This document shows, piece by piece, positions 9,204 to 20,079 of a DNA stretch of 64,000 bases. Source of the DNA: Pseudomonas arsenicoxydans (GTDB taxonomy: Bacteria; Pseudomonadota; Gammaproteobacteria; Pseudomonadales; Pseudomonadaceae); assembly GCF_900103875.1 (NCBI RefSeq), contig NZ_LT629705.1:3171001-3235000 (forward strand), in the 5' to 3' direction. The translations under genes were made by a program, and so were the position numbers. Every line of letters begins with the position of its first letter. The first letter of the stretch is position 1. Under the pieces are notes generated by a model that saw only the letters and a list, made by a program, of their open reading frames with translations, searched no databases and was not told where the DNA came from.

Positions 9204-9740
9204 ATGCGCAAAATCGCTATTACTTTGGGCGTCATCGTTGCTTTCGCCGGAAGCGCTTTTGCCCAAACTATGGATCACTCTAAAATGAACCAAGCCGCTC
9301 ATATGACGACGATAGCCGACGCGCAGCGCGAAGCAGAAGTATCCCAACGCGGCGAAGAGGTAATGCCATTTAGCCTAGCAGCAACGACCCACATTTTTAC
9401 GAAAAACGCCGAAGGCGGGATGCAGCAGGTTGTGGTCAAGAAATCCACTGACGCCGACCAAGTGAAGTTAGTTCGCGAGCACCTGCAAGAGATCCGCAAG
9501 CAGTTTCTGAATGGCGACTTCTCAGGCCCTTCCCGCATCCATGGCGACGACATGCCAGGTCTCGCCGATCTAAAAACCGCCAAACCAGGACAAATCTCTA
9601 TCGTTTACCAGGATGTTGAGGGCGGCGCAGAGCTGATCTACAACACGTCGGATGCCAGCTTGGTGACGGCCTTGCACAAGTGGTTTGACGCCCAACTCTC
9701 CGACCATGGTAAGGATGCTATGGAAGGGCATTCCAAGTAG
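9204..9740 (+). CDS. Small exported protein of unknown function
   Basis: A 178-aa protein with a clear signal peptide (MRKIAITLGVIVAFAGSAFA, cleavage expected after AFA at residue ~20) and a good RBS (TCGGAGAAA). The mature protein starts with a Met/His-rich stretch (MDHSKMNQAAHM) and ends in a similar one (HGKDAMEGHSK), which suggests metal binding in the periplasm. I do not recognise an enzymatic motif. It is divergent from the Crp/Fnr-type gene, with a shared 71-bp promoter region, and convergent with chrA. Confidence 0.8.
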   Translation: MRKIAITLGVIVAFAGSAFAQTMDHSKMNQAAHMTTIADAQREAEVSQRGEEVMPFSLAATTHIFTKNAEGGMQQVVVKKSTDADQVKLVREHLQEIRKQFLNGDFSGPSRIHGDDMPGLADLKTAKPGQISIVYQDVEGGAELIYNTSDASLVTALHKWFDAQLSDHGKDAMEGHSK

Positions 9741-9771
9741 ACGAGAAAGCCCTACGGAATTTCAAAGACTG

Positions 9772-10983
9772 TCAAAGCACGACACTCAGCAACCATCCGG
9801 CTGCACCACCACCGATCACCACTAACCATGGCGGTTGCTTCCAAAACATCAGACCGATTAGGCACACCAATGCCAAACCGAAGTCCTGTGGCTTAAGGAT
9901 CGCGCTCGTCCATACAGGCTGATAAAGCGCTGCCAGAAGCAAACCAACCACCGACGCATTGATCCCAAGCAACGCAGCTTGGATGTGTACGCTGCGTCGC
10001 AGCTGCTCCCAAAACGGTAAGGTACCAACGATCAACAGAAACGACGGCAGAAAAATGGCTAGCAAACAAATCAACCCGCCGACCCAGCCAGAGGGCTCGG
10101 CGCTCATCGAAGCACCAAGAAATGCAGAGAACGTCAAAAGCGGCCCAGGAACAGCCTGTGTCGCACCATACCCGGCAAGAAAGGTTTCATTGCTGACCCA
10201 GCCTGAGGGCACTACTTCTGCCTGCAACAATGGCAACACCACATGACCTCCACCAAATACCAGAGACCCGGCGCGATAAAATGCATCTACCATGGAGAGC
10301 GTCTGATTGAGTAGCATCTGGCTCATTATCGGTAAGCCGACCAGCAAAGCGAAAAACAGTGATAACCAGAACAAACCTGCTCGGTAACCGACCTTTATGG
10401 GCAGTGGATCATGTTCGGCGGCGCGAGCTGGTTTGAATAAAAGCAAGCCGGCAAAAGCAGCTATAGCAATTGAGCCGATCTGCCCCCATGCAGACGGAAC
10501 CAACAGCACCACACACGTCGTAATCGCCATGATCGTGATACGCAACGCATCTGGGCATAGATTCCGTGCCATTCCCCATACGGCTTGAGCGACCACCGCA
10601 ACGGCCACGACTTTCAGGCCGTGCAGTACGCCAGGCGCGATGATATCGCCATAGTTGGAAATACCTAACGCAAACAGGATCAGAAGGATGGCCGAGGGCA
10701 ACGTGAAACCCGCCCAGGCGGCCAGCGCCCCAGAGTAGCCCGAACGAGAGAGTCCCAGCGCCATACCAACCTGACTACTCGCGGGGCCCGGCAAGAACTG
10801 GCAAAGCGCAACCAAGTCAGCATAGCTACGCTCAGTGAGCCATTGCCGGCGCGTGACGAACTCATCGCGGAAATACCCCAAGTGTGCGATGGGGCCGCCA
10901 AATGAAGTCAGTCCCAGGCGCAAAAAGATGAGGAATATAAAAAACGGTCGACGGTCACCCTTGCTGTTTATGTTCATGCACAT
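9772..10983 (-). CDS. chrA: ChrA chromate efflux transporter (long-chain type)
   Basis: A 403-aa membrane protein of the CHR family, which exports chromate using the proton-motive force. The two homologous halves of long-chain ChrA are visible. The N-terminal half has RLGLTSFGGPIAHLGYFRDEFVTRRQWL and the motif LCQFLPGPASSQVGMALG; the second half has AGSLVFGGGHVVLPLL and GYGATQAVPGPLLTFSAFLG. The length is normal for the family. No chrB regulator is adjacent. The upstream 16 bp are followed only by a weak small frame, so the promoter lies in the 11.0-11.25 kb gap. Confidence 0.95.
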   Translation of the reverse strand: MCMNINSKGDRRPFFIFLIFLRLGLTSFGGPIAHLGYFRDEFVTRRQWLTERSYADLVALCQFLPGPASSQVGMALGLSRSGYSGALAAWAGFTLPSAILLILFALGISNYGDIIAPGVLHGLKVVAVAVVAQAVWGMARNLCPDALRITIMAITTCVVLLVPSAWGQIGSIAIAAFAGLLLFKPARAAEHDPLPIKVGYRAGLFWLSLFFALLVGLPIMSQMLLNQTLSMVDAFYRAGSLVFGGGHVVLPLLQAEVVPSGWVSNETFLAGYGATQAVPGPLLTFSAFLGASMSAEPSGWVGGLICLLAIFLPSFLLIVGTLPFWEQLRRSVHIQAALLGINASVVGLLLAALYQPVWTSAILKPQDFGLALVCLIGLMFWKQPPWLVVIGGGAAGWLLSVVL

Positions 10984-11256
10984 GCGTTCCGCATTTAATT
11001 AGACATTTATGACGATGAGGAAAAGAAGACTGCAAACGGATCTGCGTCTACGAAAGCCGAGGGCGGAAAAAAGGTCGCGAATCGTCATGTCATGGTATTC
11101 CCTCGCGATTTGCGCCGCGTAGACTAGGGCTCGGTTGAGATACACCTCGAATCTGGGCGCCATCATAGCGCTCGATTGCGGTGTCAAAACTCAATAAGCC
11201 AGTCCATACGAACTCGTTGTACCTTGAAAGTCTTACAGTCAGTGCTATAGGATGAA

Positions 11257-11334
11257 AAAAGGAGATGGCATTCCTCCTTTAACCGCCTTTGTGCTGATGA
11301 TGCCTACGTGAACCCTCGACAGGGTGCGTAGGTG
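11257..11334 (+). ncRNA. Fluoride riboswitch (crcB motif) upstream of crcB
   Basis: The aptamer signature is present: GGAGATGGCATTCCTCC (P2 hairpin with conserved ATGG), then AACCGC, then CTGATGATGCCTACG, which forms the pseudoknot/P3 region and pairs with the downstream CGTAGG. It lies about 120 bp upstream of the fluoride channel gene crcB. Known aptamers of this class bind F- through three Mg2+ ions and turn on downstream genes. A second copy at 12.27 kb shares the core. Confidence 0.93.
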
Positions 11335-11451
11335 TATCCGCTTCCTGTCCCCAATCTAGGACAGGATTATGATCCTACTACCCCAGTCGCCACTTCCTTG
11401 TTGTGCTTACCTGCTACCTGTTTGGTCTAGGTCTGACGGGGTGAGCCCACC

Positions 11452-11835
11452 ATGCTGAAATCACTTGTAGTTATCGCTGTTGGCGCGTCACTTGGTGCCT
11501 GGTTGCGCTGGCTCTTGGGCATGAAGCTAAACGCCCTGTTCCCAACAATCCCCCCTGGCACTGTGGTTGCGAACATGATTGGGGGCTACATCATCGGCTT
11601 AGCTATCGCGTTTTTGGCCGCATCCCCCACTCTGAGTCCTGAGTGGCGTCTACTGATCATCACGGGTTTCTGTGGCGGACTTACCACCTTTTCTACATTT
11701 TCGGCAGAAACAGTTGCCCTGATTCAGGAAGGCAGACTGCTCTGGGCGCTCGGCTCAGTTTCATTACACGTTGTGGGTTCGCTAGTGATGACGGCTGCCG
11801 GGCTTCTGTCCTATCAAATGATCGGCACGCGCTGA
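11452..11835 (+). CDS. crcB: CrcB/Fluc fluoride ion channel
   Basis: A 127-aa, four-helix membrane protein that works as a dual-topology dimer and lets toxic fluoride leave the cytoplasm. Family motifs are [13 protein letters not shown] at residues 11-23, [15 protein letters not shown] (~42-56, with the conserved Asn) and [15 protein letters not shown] (~73-87, with the pore Phe residues and the Na+-site TTFS). It lies behind a fluoride riboswitch and 4 bp ahead of a DUF190 gene, so the two are co-transcribed. Confidence 0.96.
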   Translation: MLKSLVVIAVGASLGAWLRWLLGMKLNALFPTIPPGTVVANMIGGYIIGLAIAFLAASPTLSPEWRLLIITGFCGGLTTFSTFSAETVALIQEGRLLWALGSVSLHVVGSLVMTAAGLLSYQMIGTR

Positions 11836-11839
11836 GGAG

Positions 11840-12169
11840 ATGAAAATGAAAGGTTTTCTAGTGATTTTCTTTACCCAACAGAACCGTCGTTATCAGGGAA
11901 AGATGCTTGGCGACTGGATTGTTGATTTGGCGAAGGACATGGGGTTGCGTGGTGCGACCCTGTCTACGGGCATTGAGGGTTTTGGGCACACTGGTCGGCT
12001 GCACTCCTCGCACTTTTTTGAGCTGGCGGATCAGCCTACCGAGATTCGCATGGCTATCACCGAGGACGAGTCCGAAAGGTTGTTCAAGCGATTGGAGCTT
12101 GAGGAAATCTCGGTGTTTTACATAAAGACACCAATTGAGATGGGCGTCGTCGGCAAAAAAACCACCTAG
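11840..12169 (+). CDS. DUF190 family protein
   Basis: A 109-aa soluble protein of the DUF190 family, a small ferredoxin-like/PII-like fold often encoded next to crcB. The FFTQQNRRYQGKMLGDWIVDLAKDMGLRGATLSTGIEGFG segment is typical. It starts 4 bp after crcB with GAGGAGATG as RBS; MKMK offers two start codons six bases apart. Coupling to the channel gene suggests a regulatory partner for CrcB, but no mechanism can be read here. Confidence 0.88.
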   Translation: MKMKGFLVIFFTQQNRRYQGKMLGDWIVDLAKDMGLRGATLSTGIEGFGHTGRLHSSHFFELADQPTEIRMAITEDESERLFKRLELEEISVFYIKTPIEMGVVGKKTT

Positions 12170-12272
12170 TTCGGTCTCCTTTCATAAGCTAAAGCTTCAG
12201 GCATCCTTGCAATGGGCGCTGATCCTGTAACACGATTTTACATTTTGGCCACGGCTAGCTAAGATCGACCGA

Positions 12273-12363
12273 CTGGAGATGGCATTCCTCCATTAACCAA
12301 CCGCTGTGCCCGTAGCAGCTGATGATGCCTACAGAAACCTGATCAAACCAGGTCTGTAGGCGA
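12273..12363 (+). ncRNA. Second fluoride riboswitch, upstream of the CLC-F/enolase operon
   Basis: It carries the same aptamer core as the first copy: TGGAGATGGCATTCCTCCA, then AACC...CCGC, then GCTGATGATGCCTACAG, pairing with CTGTAGGC about 30 nt later. The loop between ATGATGCC and the closing strand differs from copy one, so it is not a recent exact duplication. It lies ~55 bp upstream of the CLC-F start and probably controls clcF-eno and perhaps the pyrophosphatase. Confidence 0.92.
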
Positions 12364-12417
12364 TCGCGCTCAAAATCCTTTTTTGGTCAGGCCCACTTAC
12401 TTTTCGTGGCTGGCCAA

Positions 12418-14576
<2,159 letters not shown>

Positions 14577-14621
14577 TAGCCACCGATTTGCTGTCAACCA
14601 GATTGAAACGAGAGAGACGTA

Positions 14622-14828
14622 ATGACCCCGTCCGAGAAGCTAGTCGACTGGAACAGGAAATGGAGAATCCAGAGCGGCATTGTCATTTGTAGAAAGTGCG
14701 CGGCGCAGCAGCCCGAGACATTGAGTAATCAACCGTTCGCCCACGGCTCTGGCTGTGGGGAGGTCAGCTCGCAATTTTCGCAACCTTGGACTGACTTGGA
14801 TGCGATCAGAAAGTCATTCGTCTTATAG
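14622..14828 (+). CDS. Small hypothetical protein with zinc-ribbon-like Cys/His motif
   Basis: A 68-aa protein with a plausible RBS (GAGAGACG) 6 bases before ATG, lying between eno and ppa on the same strand. It has CRKC at residues 23-26 followed by a His and Cys (FAHGSGCG), a layout that could hold one Zn2+. No family name can be given. The start, the RBS and its place in the operon favour a real gene. Confidence 0.6.
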   Translation: MTPSEKLVDWNRKWRIQSGIVICRKCAAQQPETLSNQPFAHGSGCGEVSSQFSQPWTDLDAIRKSFVL

Positions 14829-14927
14829 CCGGTAAATCTGTTGGTTTGGTCAGCGTAAATAATCGAATCACGTTTATCCGTAGGCAAAAACGTCAGCGGC
14901 CTTAGCCTTTCATAGAAGCTTGGAGAT

Positions 14928-15464
14928 ATGAGCATGAGCTACACGGACATTCCAGCTGGTAACGCGATTCCCGATGACTTTTTTACCGTTATCGAGATTC
15001 CTGCAAACCACTCGCCGATCAAGTACGAGGTGGATAAGCCAAGTGGGCAGATCTTCGTCGACCGCTTCCTCAGCACACCGATGTTCTACCCGGCCAACTA
15101 CGGGTTCATTCCAAATACGTTGAGCGATGATGGCGACCCCTTGGACGTTCTGGTGATTTGCCCTTATCCGGTATCGCCAGGCGTTGTCATTCGTAGTCGC
15201 CCAGTTGGTGTGATGTACATGACCGACGAAGCCGGAGCGGATGCCAAGGTGATCGCAGTGCCTCATGAAAAACTCAACTCGATGTACAGCGACGTAAAGG
15301 AGTGCTCAGACCTCCCTGCGTTACTCCTCGCACAGATCCAGCACTTCTTCGAAAACTACAAGGCACTGGAGCCGGGTAAGTGGGTGAAGATGGGGCGTTG
15401 GGGGAGCGCGGAAGAGGCGCGGGAAGAGATTCGTAAGTCGGTAGCGGCGTATATCCCCAAATAG
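14928..15464 (+). CDS. ppa: Inorganic pyrophosphatase (family I), island copy
   Basis: A 178-aa soluble family I pyrophosphatase (PPi to 2 Pi). It has the full active-site signature [10 protein letters not shown], with the three Mg2+-binding Asp residues at ~65-70, the [13 protein letters not shown] segment, and a C-terminal [10 protein letters not shown]. Family I enzymes are strongly inhibited by fluoride, so this extra copy beside eno and crcB is expected to replace or outnumber the chromosomal enzyme under fluoride. It starts at ATG 14928 or at the second ATG six bases later. Confidence 0.95.
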   Translation: MSMSYTDIPAGNAIPDDFFTVIEIPANHSPIKYEVDKPSGQIFVDRFLSTPMFYPANYGFIPNTLSDDGDPLDVLVICPYPVSPGVVIRSRPVGVMYMTDEAGADAKVIAVPHEKLNSMYSDVKECSDLPALLLAQIQHFFENYKALEPGKWVKMGRWGSAEEAREEIRKSVAAYIPK

Positions 15465-15573
15465 CTCTTCGGCCAGATTGACTGCGTCAGCCGGGATTAG
15501 GTACTGAGGGGCTAGTGATTTGTGATTGGCCTCTCAGTCGCTTGGAACATCAAATGTTCAGGGAAACACACGC

Positions 15574-16000
15574 ATGGAAAAATGGGTGGCTTATGCCTTC
15601 ATCTCAATGTTTTTTTGCCGGGTTCACTTCTGTGATCGCCAAGATGAGACTCGCAGGCATTACAGCTGAGCTTGGTCTAACAGCTCCCACCCTGTTCGTG
15701 TGTGCCTTTGTACTCGTATTCGCGGCCTGAGCTGTTCCGACACAGGAAGTGGCCAACATCACAAGCCGAAATCTGTATTGGCTAGGACTGTCTGGCGTTA
15801 CCACTGCCTTGTCGTGGATCTTCTACTACAAGGCACTGAAGGTAGGGGATGTCGCCACGGTGGCACTGATCGATAAAGGCAGCGTGGTCGTTGCCATGCT
15901 GCTCGCCGGTCTGGTGCTTCGAGAGGTCATCACGTTACGCATGATCGCCGGTGCAGGCCTGATCGTGGCAGGGCTGCTGGTCATAGCCAAAAAGCCATGA
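15574..16000 (+). pseudogene. EamA/DMT-family transporter, broken by a frameshift and a stop
   Basis: Two pieces of one ~140-aa, four-helix EamA-type transporter. It begins at the ATG at 15574 (MEKWVAYAFISMFF). A seven-T run directly after an ATG shifts the frame by one base; the continuation AGFTSVIAKM...LVFAA is in the next frame. That is then interrupted by TGA at about 15728, and the frame resumes as VANITSRNLYWLGLSGVTTALSWIFYYKAL...LVIAKKP to 16000. Both lesions sit in otherwise well-kept coding sequence, so decay is recent. A sequencing error could explain the homopolymer but not the TGA. Confidence 0.85.
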
Positions 16001-16202
16001 CACGGTTGAACGTCGATCAGCTCGAAGGGGACGGATGAACCTCGTGAGTAAAACTTCGTACGGCTCGTGCCAGAGCCATAGTGGGACATGGTTGAGGCTG
16101 ATCTTAGCCTGGGACAATAACTGTTACAGGCTATTTGCCCAGCCATATTGATAAACCTCGGATGTTAAAATAATTGCTTTAGATCAAAGCACAAGGACAC
16201 TG

Positions 16203-17399
16203 ATGACTCACAGTAGAACTCCCGCAGAAACCCCTAGAGCAGCCGCGATTCTGGCTCGCTTCTTATCGTCGGAATCCGCTGGCGGTCTTGTACTGATGGG
16301 CGCAGCACTCGCGGCCCTAATTGTCGCCAATGCGCCTCTCTCGCAAGGTTATTTTGCAGCCTTGCACAGTGTCTGGTTGGGGATGTCTGTCGAGCATTGG
16401 GTCAATGATGGCCTGATGGCGATCTTCTTCCTGATGGTCGGCCTCGAAATCAAACGAGAGGTGCTGGCCGGTGGGCTTTCCACTTGGGGCCAGCGCGCCT
16501 TGCCGGGGTTTGGTGCTTTGGGCGGCATGGTTGTTCCTGCGCTGATCTACATTGCAATCAATTGGGGTAATTCTGAGACCCTGAAAGGGTGGGCTATCCC
16601 AGCCGCAACCGATATCGCATTCGCTTTGGGCGTCCTATCGCTGCTGGGTAAGCGAGTCCCGACTTCGCTGAAGGTATTCCTCGCCGCCTTGGCGATCATT
16701 GACGACCTGGGTGCTGTGGTCATCATCGCCTTTTTCTACACCACTGGCCTTTCCATGCCGATGTTGCTGGCCTCGCTTGCGACCCTGGTTATTCTGATCG
16801 CAATGAATCGACTGGGCGTAAGACGGTTGTTCCCGTATCTCCTGGTCGGGGGCGTGTTGTGGTTCTTCGTACTGCAATCGGGCGTACACGCCACGCTGGC
16901 GGGTGTCGCTGTGGCACTGTGCATTCCCATGGGCAGGCCCGAGGAAGAAGCCCGATCTCCACTGCTCTTTCTCGAAGAGAAACTGCACTTATGGGTGGCG
17001 TTCGCTGTGGTGCCAATTTTTGGCTTCGCCAACGCGGGTGTTTCATTGGCTGGTATTTCGATGGAGAACCTGGTCGATCCGGTTCCGCTGGGCGTAGCTC
17101 TGGGTCTGTTGGTGGGCAAGCAGGTCGGTATTTTCCTATTGGCTGCTCTGGCCATTCGCATGGGCTTGGCCAAGCTGCCGGAAGGGAGTACCTGGATACA
17201 GCTCTACGGCGTAGCACTGTTGTGCGGCATTGGCTTCACCATGAGTCTATTCATTGGCAATCTGGCGTTCGCCGGATCAGCTCTTTTGATTGATGAAGTC
17301 AAAGTCGGTGTATTGATCGGATCGATTCTGGCTGCAATTGGCGGTGTCCTGATTTTGCGCCGCAGCAGTGTCCCTGCCACTGCCGCTCTAGCCAGATAA
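16203..17399 (+). CDS. nhaA: NhaA Na+/H+ antiporter
   Basis: A 398-aa, 12-helix NhaA antiporter that exports Na+ in exchange for 2 H+ at the inner membrane. The ion-binding Asp pair is in [20 protein letters not shown] (~residues 163-164), and the unwound-helix motifs [13 protein letters not shown] and [11 protein letters not shown] are present. NhaA-type antiporters have been reported among genes linked to fluoride riboswitches, and this one follows the fluoride block, but no aptamer is visible directly upstream. An ANR-like TTGCT-TTAG-ATCAA stands at 16174-16187, too close to the start to be a normal activator site. Confidence 0.95.
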   Translation: MTHSRTPAETPRAAAILARFLSSESAGGLVLMGAALAALIVANAPLSQGYFAALHSVWLGMSVEHWVNDGLMAIFFLMVGLEIKREVLAGGLSTWGQRALPGFGALGGMVVPALIYIAINWGNSETLKGWAIPAATDIAFALGVLSLLGKRVPTSLKVFLAALAIIDDLGAVVIIAFFYTTGLSMPMLLASLATLVILIAMNRLGVRRLFPYLLVGGVLWFFVLQSGVHATLAGVAVALCIPMGRPEEEARSPLLFLEEKLHLWVAFAVVPIFGFANAGVSLAGISMENLVDPVPLGVALGLLVGKQVGIFLLAALAIRMGLAKLPEGSTWIQLYGVALLCGIGFTMSLFIGNLAFAGSALLIDEVKVGVLIGSILAAIGGVLILRRSSVPATAALAR

Positions 17400-17520
17400 A
17401 GCTCGTTTGGGATGACCACAGAGTTTCTTGCAGGGGCGGCACCGATGACCAGTAGATCAATGGCGTGTTCTAGTCATCTCCACTTAACCTTGTCGGACTT
17501 CAGCTTGGACTGTGAAGCCT
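17400..17520 (-). pseudogene. Remnant of a UspA C-terminal domain
   Basis: Read on the minus strand, GFTVQAEVRQG, then a stop, a frameshift, and EHAIDLLVIGAAP. This matches in order the C-terminal region of the intact UspA at 20.1-20.9 kb (GFEVQAQIRQGEVE and EHGIDLLVMGAFG). It is a short, degraded fragment directly downstream of nhaA and points to an earlier nhaA-uspA arrangement or to duplication. No other part of the gene could be found. Confidence 0.75.
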
Positions 17521-17804
17521 GAAAAGAGAAGCATGCTTCGTGTTAGTGAGTGGAAAGCGAAATATGGCTGCTCTGGGTGCGTAATCGCATGAATTTGACC
17601 ACCCATTTGCATTCGACACTGACCAGTGTTTTGCATCGGATTTGAACAGACCTCCTAATGGGCACGACCGGCCAAAACCAACCCAGACTGTGTGAAATCG
17701 CTTGCAGTTGTCTACCCTTCTAGTCGTCGAACTGGTATCTGGGGCTATCATGAAACGACTCATTGAAGGTGAGGCCTGCATGCAAGTGACGCGAGTTGCA
17801 ACCG

Positions 17805-18620
17805 ATGTGTGAATTGCTGGCCATGAGCAGCCTGTTGCCTACGCAACTGACGCACTCGCTCGCCGCTCTGGCAGCGCATGCCGGTGGCGAAAGTCACAAT
17901 CGTGATGGCTGGGGTGTGGGGTTTTACCGGGGACGCGATGTTGCCCTGTTCAGGGAGCCTACTGCCGCCAGTGACAGCGAGTTGGTAAAACTCTTACAGA
18001 ACCAAGGGCCCAGCACCAAGTTAATCGTTGCGCATCTGAGGCATGCTACTCAGGGGGCGGTCAACTTGGCCAATACGGGGCCATTTGCCCGTGAACTCAG
18101 GGGGCGTATGCGTATATTTGCCCATAATGGAAATCTGCGTGGCCTCGGTCTATCCGCCGAGTTCGACGGTGGCTGTTATCAGGCCATAGGGGAAAGCGAT
18201 TCCGAACAGGCTTTTTGTGCGTTGCTGGCACGCCTGCAACTGATGGAGATGCAGTACCCGGAACTGCCCTCCCTGCATGAGCGCCTGTTCTTGATTGGCC
18301 GTTTTGCTGCTGATTTGCGTCGGCTTGGCCCGGCCAATTTTCTTTATAGCGATGGTGATGCGCTATTCGCTCACGCTGATCGACGTTTCAACGCGCTGAG
18401 CGGCAAGGTAGAGGCGCCAGCCCTGTACCACTGGCATTGCCCTGTCCCCCATACCTTGTTGCAGGATGAGGCAAGCGGCGAACAGCGGGTGAGCTTCATC
18501 GCAAGCGTGCCGCTCAGCGAAGACGACTGGCGGCCAATGGCGGAAGGCGAAGTGATCGCGCTGCACGACGGTGCAGTCGTCGAGACGTTATTGCTCGGCA
18601 AGGGCAAGAACGATTTGTAA
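17805..18620 (+). CDS. Class II glutamine amidotransferase (YafJ-like)
   Basis: A 271-aa Ntn-hydrolase-type glutamine amidotransferase. The ATG at 17805 puts Cys at position 2 (MCELLAMSS), which becomes the N-terminal nucleophile after Met removal. An alternative TTG nine bases upstream would block this and is rejected. Other active-site elements are HNRDGWGVGFY (~34-44), VAHLRHATQG (~73-82) and FAHNGNL (~107-113). There is no synthetase or transferase domain, so it is a stand-alone YafJ/YerC-like protein of unknown acceptor. It lies alone between two pseudogenes. Confidence 0.9.
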   Translation: MCELLAMSSLLPTQLTHSLAALAAHAGGESHNRDGWGVGFYRGRDVALFREPTAASDSELVKLLQNQGPSTKLIVAHLRHATQGAVNLANTGPFARELRGRMRIFAHNGNLRGLGLSAEFDGGCYQAIGESDSEQAFCALLARLQLMEMQYPELPSLHERLFLIGRFAADLRRLGPANFLYSDGDALFAHADRRFNALSGKVEAPALYHWHCPVPHTLLQDEASGEQRVSFIASVPLSEDDWRPMAEGEVIALHDGAVVETLLLGKGKNDL

Positions 18621-18684
18621 AACGTCAGCAAGCGCAGATCAAACGCCGAGGTACAGCCGCAGATTTCCCTCGATCACGCGCAGC

Positions 18685-19003
18685 ATGCACACAGCCCCAA
18701 GCTATTCGCCCCGCCTTTGCCATTAGCATTTGCCTGAACCTGGGGTTTGTATTGGTCGAGGGGGTCTATGGTTGGCAAGTGAATTCCCTGGCCTTGCTAG
18801 CGGATGCCAGGCATAACCTCAGTGATGTCGGTTGGCTGATTCTGGCCTGGCTGCACTGGCAGCTACCCGGCTACTACCGACGGCTGGCGGCGCGGCTCGA
18901 TCCTCGCCAGCTTTATCAATGCCGTAATTTTGCTGGTGGCCATGGGCTCGCTCGGCTGGGAGTCTCTCCAGCGCTTGCAGACGCCAGTGCCTATACCGCC
19001 TAA
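18685..19003 (+). pseudogene. CDF metal-exporter remnant
   Basis: Frame-shifted pieces of a cation diffusion facilitator: AFAISICLNLGFVLVEGVYGWQVNSLALLADARHNLSDVGWLILAW, then a different frame reading GWRRGSILASFINAVILLVAMGSLGWESLQRLQTPV. These match residues ~20-110 of the intact CDF at 3.5 kb in order. The 3' two thirds of the gene are gone. The TM2 metal motif has LADARHNLSD with Arg for Gly. Clearly inactive. Confidence 0.88.
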
Positions 19004-19060
19004 TTGGCTCAATTGAGAACGCCCCATAGGGCCCACACCTATTGCGGCTTGTGGTAGGCA

Positions 19061-19606
19061 TTATTTGCCCTGCACTACTCGAACATGTGCATGGCTTATA
19101 GCTTTGTAGACGCGAATCGATCTTAAAAGCGGCCACCAGTCATATAGAAAAATCTGCAGCGGTCGCCACATTGCCACCCAGCCAACGATCATCAGACTTT
19201 CGCGCGCTATGCCGACTACGGCGCTAGCACTAAGTTGGCCGATGACATCGACTGCGATCAGGCAAAGGGTAACAAAGCCGATGCCGATCAACAGGCTAAT
19301 GCGGCCCTCTCGAAGGAGGCGTTTCAACTCACTGCGCACGAGACCTGCTTTATGATCAAAGTAGTTGTGGATTGCCTCGACCATGATCGCACTTGGATCG
19401 CCTTCTTCTGGCAGGTGCTCAAGGTGGATTGTGATACGAAGCAGGCTGTCCGACGGAAACGCTGCTGCCCAGGTCTCGATGAACGCTTCAGCTTCGCGAT
19501 CAAGATCCTTGTTAAGAAAAGGTGTTGGATCCATCGAGTTAAACAACTGTGCAAGTTCGCTTACCCGGAGTTGAAGGTGATGCTCATGGTGATGTTTTTT
19601 TTTCAT
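19061..19606 (-). CDS. Hypothetical membrane protein with His-rich N-terminus
   Basis: A 181-aa protein. The N-terminus is very basic and His-rich (MKKKHHHEHHLQL), followed by a soluble acidic region (~residues 15-90). Two hydrophobic segments come near the C-terminus (LLIGIGFVTLCLIAVDVIG at ~104-122 and a second at ~130-150), and the protein ends in basic residues. I do not recognise the family. It lies upstream of no obvious partner on its strand, and the uspA-sulP pair lies on the same strand 470 bp away. The His cluster could bind metal. Confidence 0.75.
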   Translation of the reverse strand: MKKKHHHEHHLQLRVSELAQLFNSMDPTPFLNKDLDREAEAFIETWAAAFPSDSLLRITIHLEHLPEEGDPSAIMVEAIHNYFDHKAGLVRSELKRLLREGRISLLIGIGFVTLCLIAVDVIGQLSASAVVGIARESLMIVGWVAMWRPLQIFLYDWWPLLRSIRVYKAISHAHVRVVQGK

Positions 19607-20030
19607 GGCACTACTCGATTATCATGCATTGGCAGTTTCGATTCGCACGACTCGCTTGCACTGCGACTCTGTCCTTGCAAAGCGCACTGACCGCCGCTGG
19701 CATCACCCTCAAATTCCAACTTCAATTTACCCTACAGCCTGCCGGTGAACGACGGGCTAGAGAGGACGTGATTGGCGTGCGCGGATTGTCCGAGTAGGAC
19801 ATCCATGAACGAAAAATTGAGGTGAGATGTACTTAAACCTCAATGGAACAACTGCTTGCGACGCAGATGTCCTGATTTTCCTTTATCTCGGCATAACGAC
19901 TATAGCTAGGACTCAGCAGCTCACGCTTCATGCTCCATTCAGGGGCCGCAGGTATTCGAGCTGGGCGCGTCCAGTTGATGTCCCTGTCTTGCGCCGGAAC
20001 CGCGCGAGCCAGATACCCCTACTTGGAGTG
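19607..20030. other. Intergenic gap without a supportable gene
   Basis: Some open frames exist on the plus strand, but none has a convincing start, RBS or recognisable motif. No repeat or RNA signature was seen apart from the hairpin at its right edge. Confidence 0.5.
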
Positions 20031-20066
20031 ACCACAGTATTTCTCGAAGCCTGGAAATACTGTGGT
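20031..20066 (-). terminator. Strong 13-bp hairpin after the sulP-uspA operon
   Basis: ACCACAGTATTTC and GAAATACTGTGGT are perfectly complementary around a 10-nt loop, 13 bases beyond the uspA stop codon on the minus strand. It lacks a T-run, so it may act as a transcript-stabilising or Rho-linked stem and not as a classical intrinsic terminator. Confidence 0.6.
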
Positions 20067-20079
20067 TTAGAGGCTTGCC

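Noticed and set aside
10999..11187. 62-aa frame upstream of chrA on the minus strand
   Set aside because: No recognisable motif, a leucine-poor start and a position within the likely chrA promoter region; no support beyond being open.
16174..16187. ANR-box-like TTGCT-TTAG-ATCAA before nhaA
   Set aside because: One mismatch in the key half-site and only 16 bases before the start codon, a poor place for activation; kept only as a remark.
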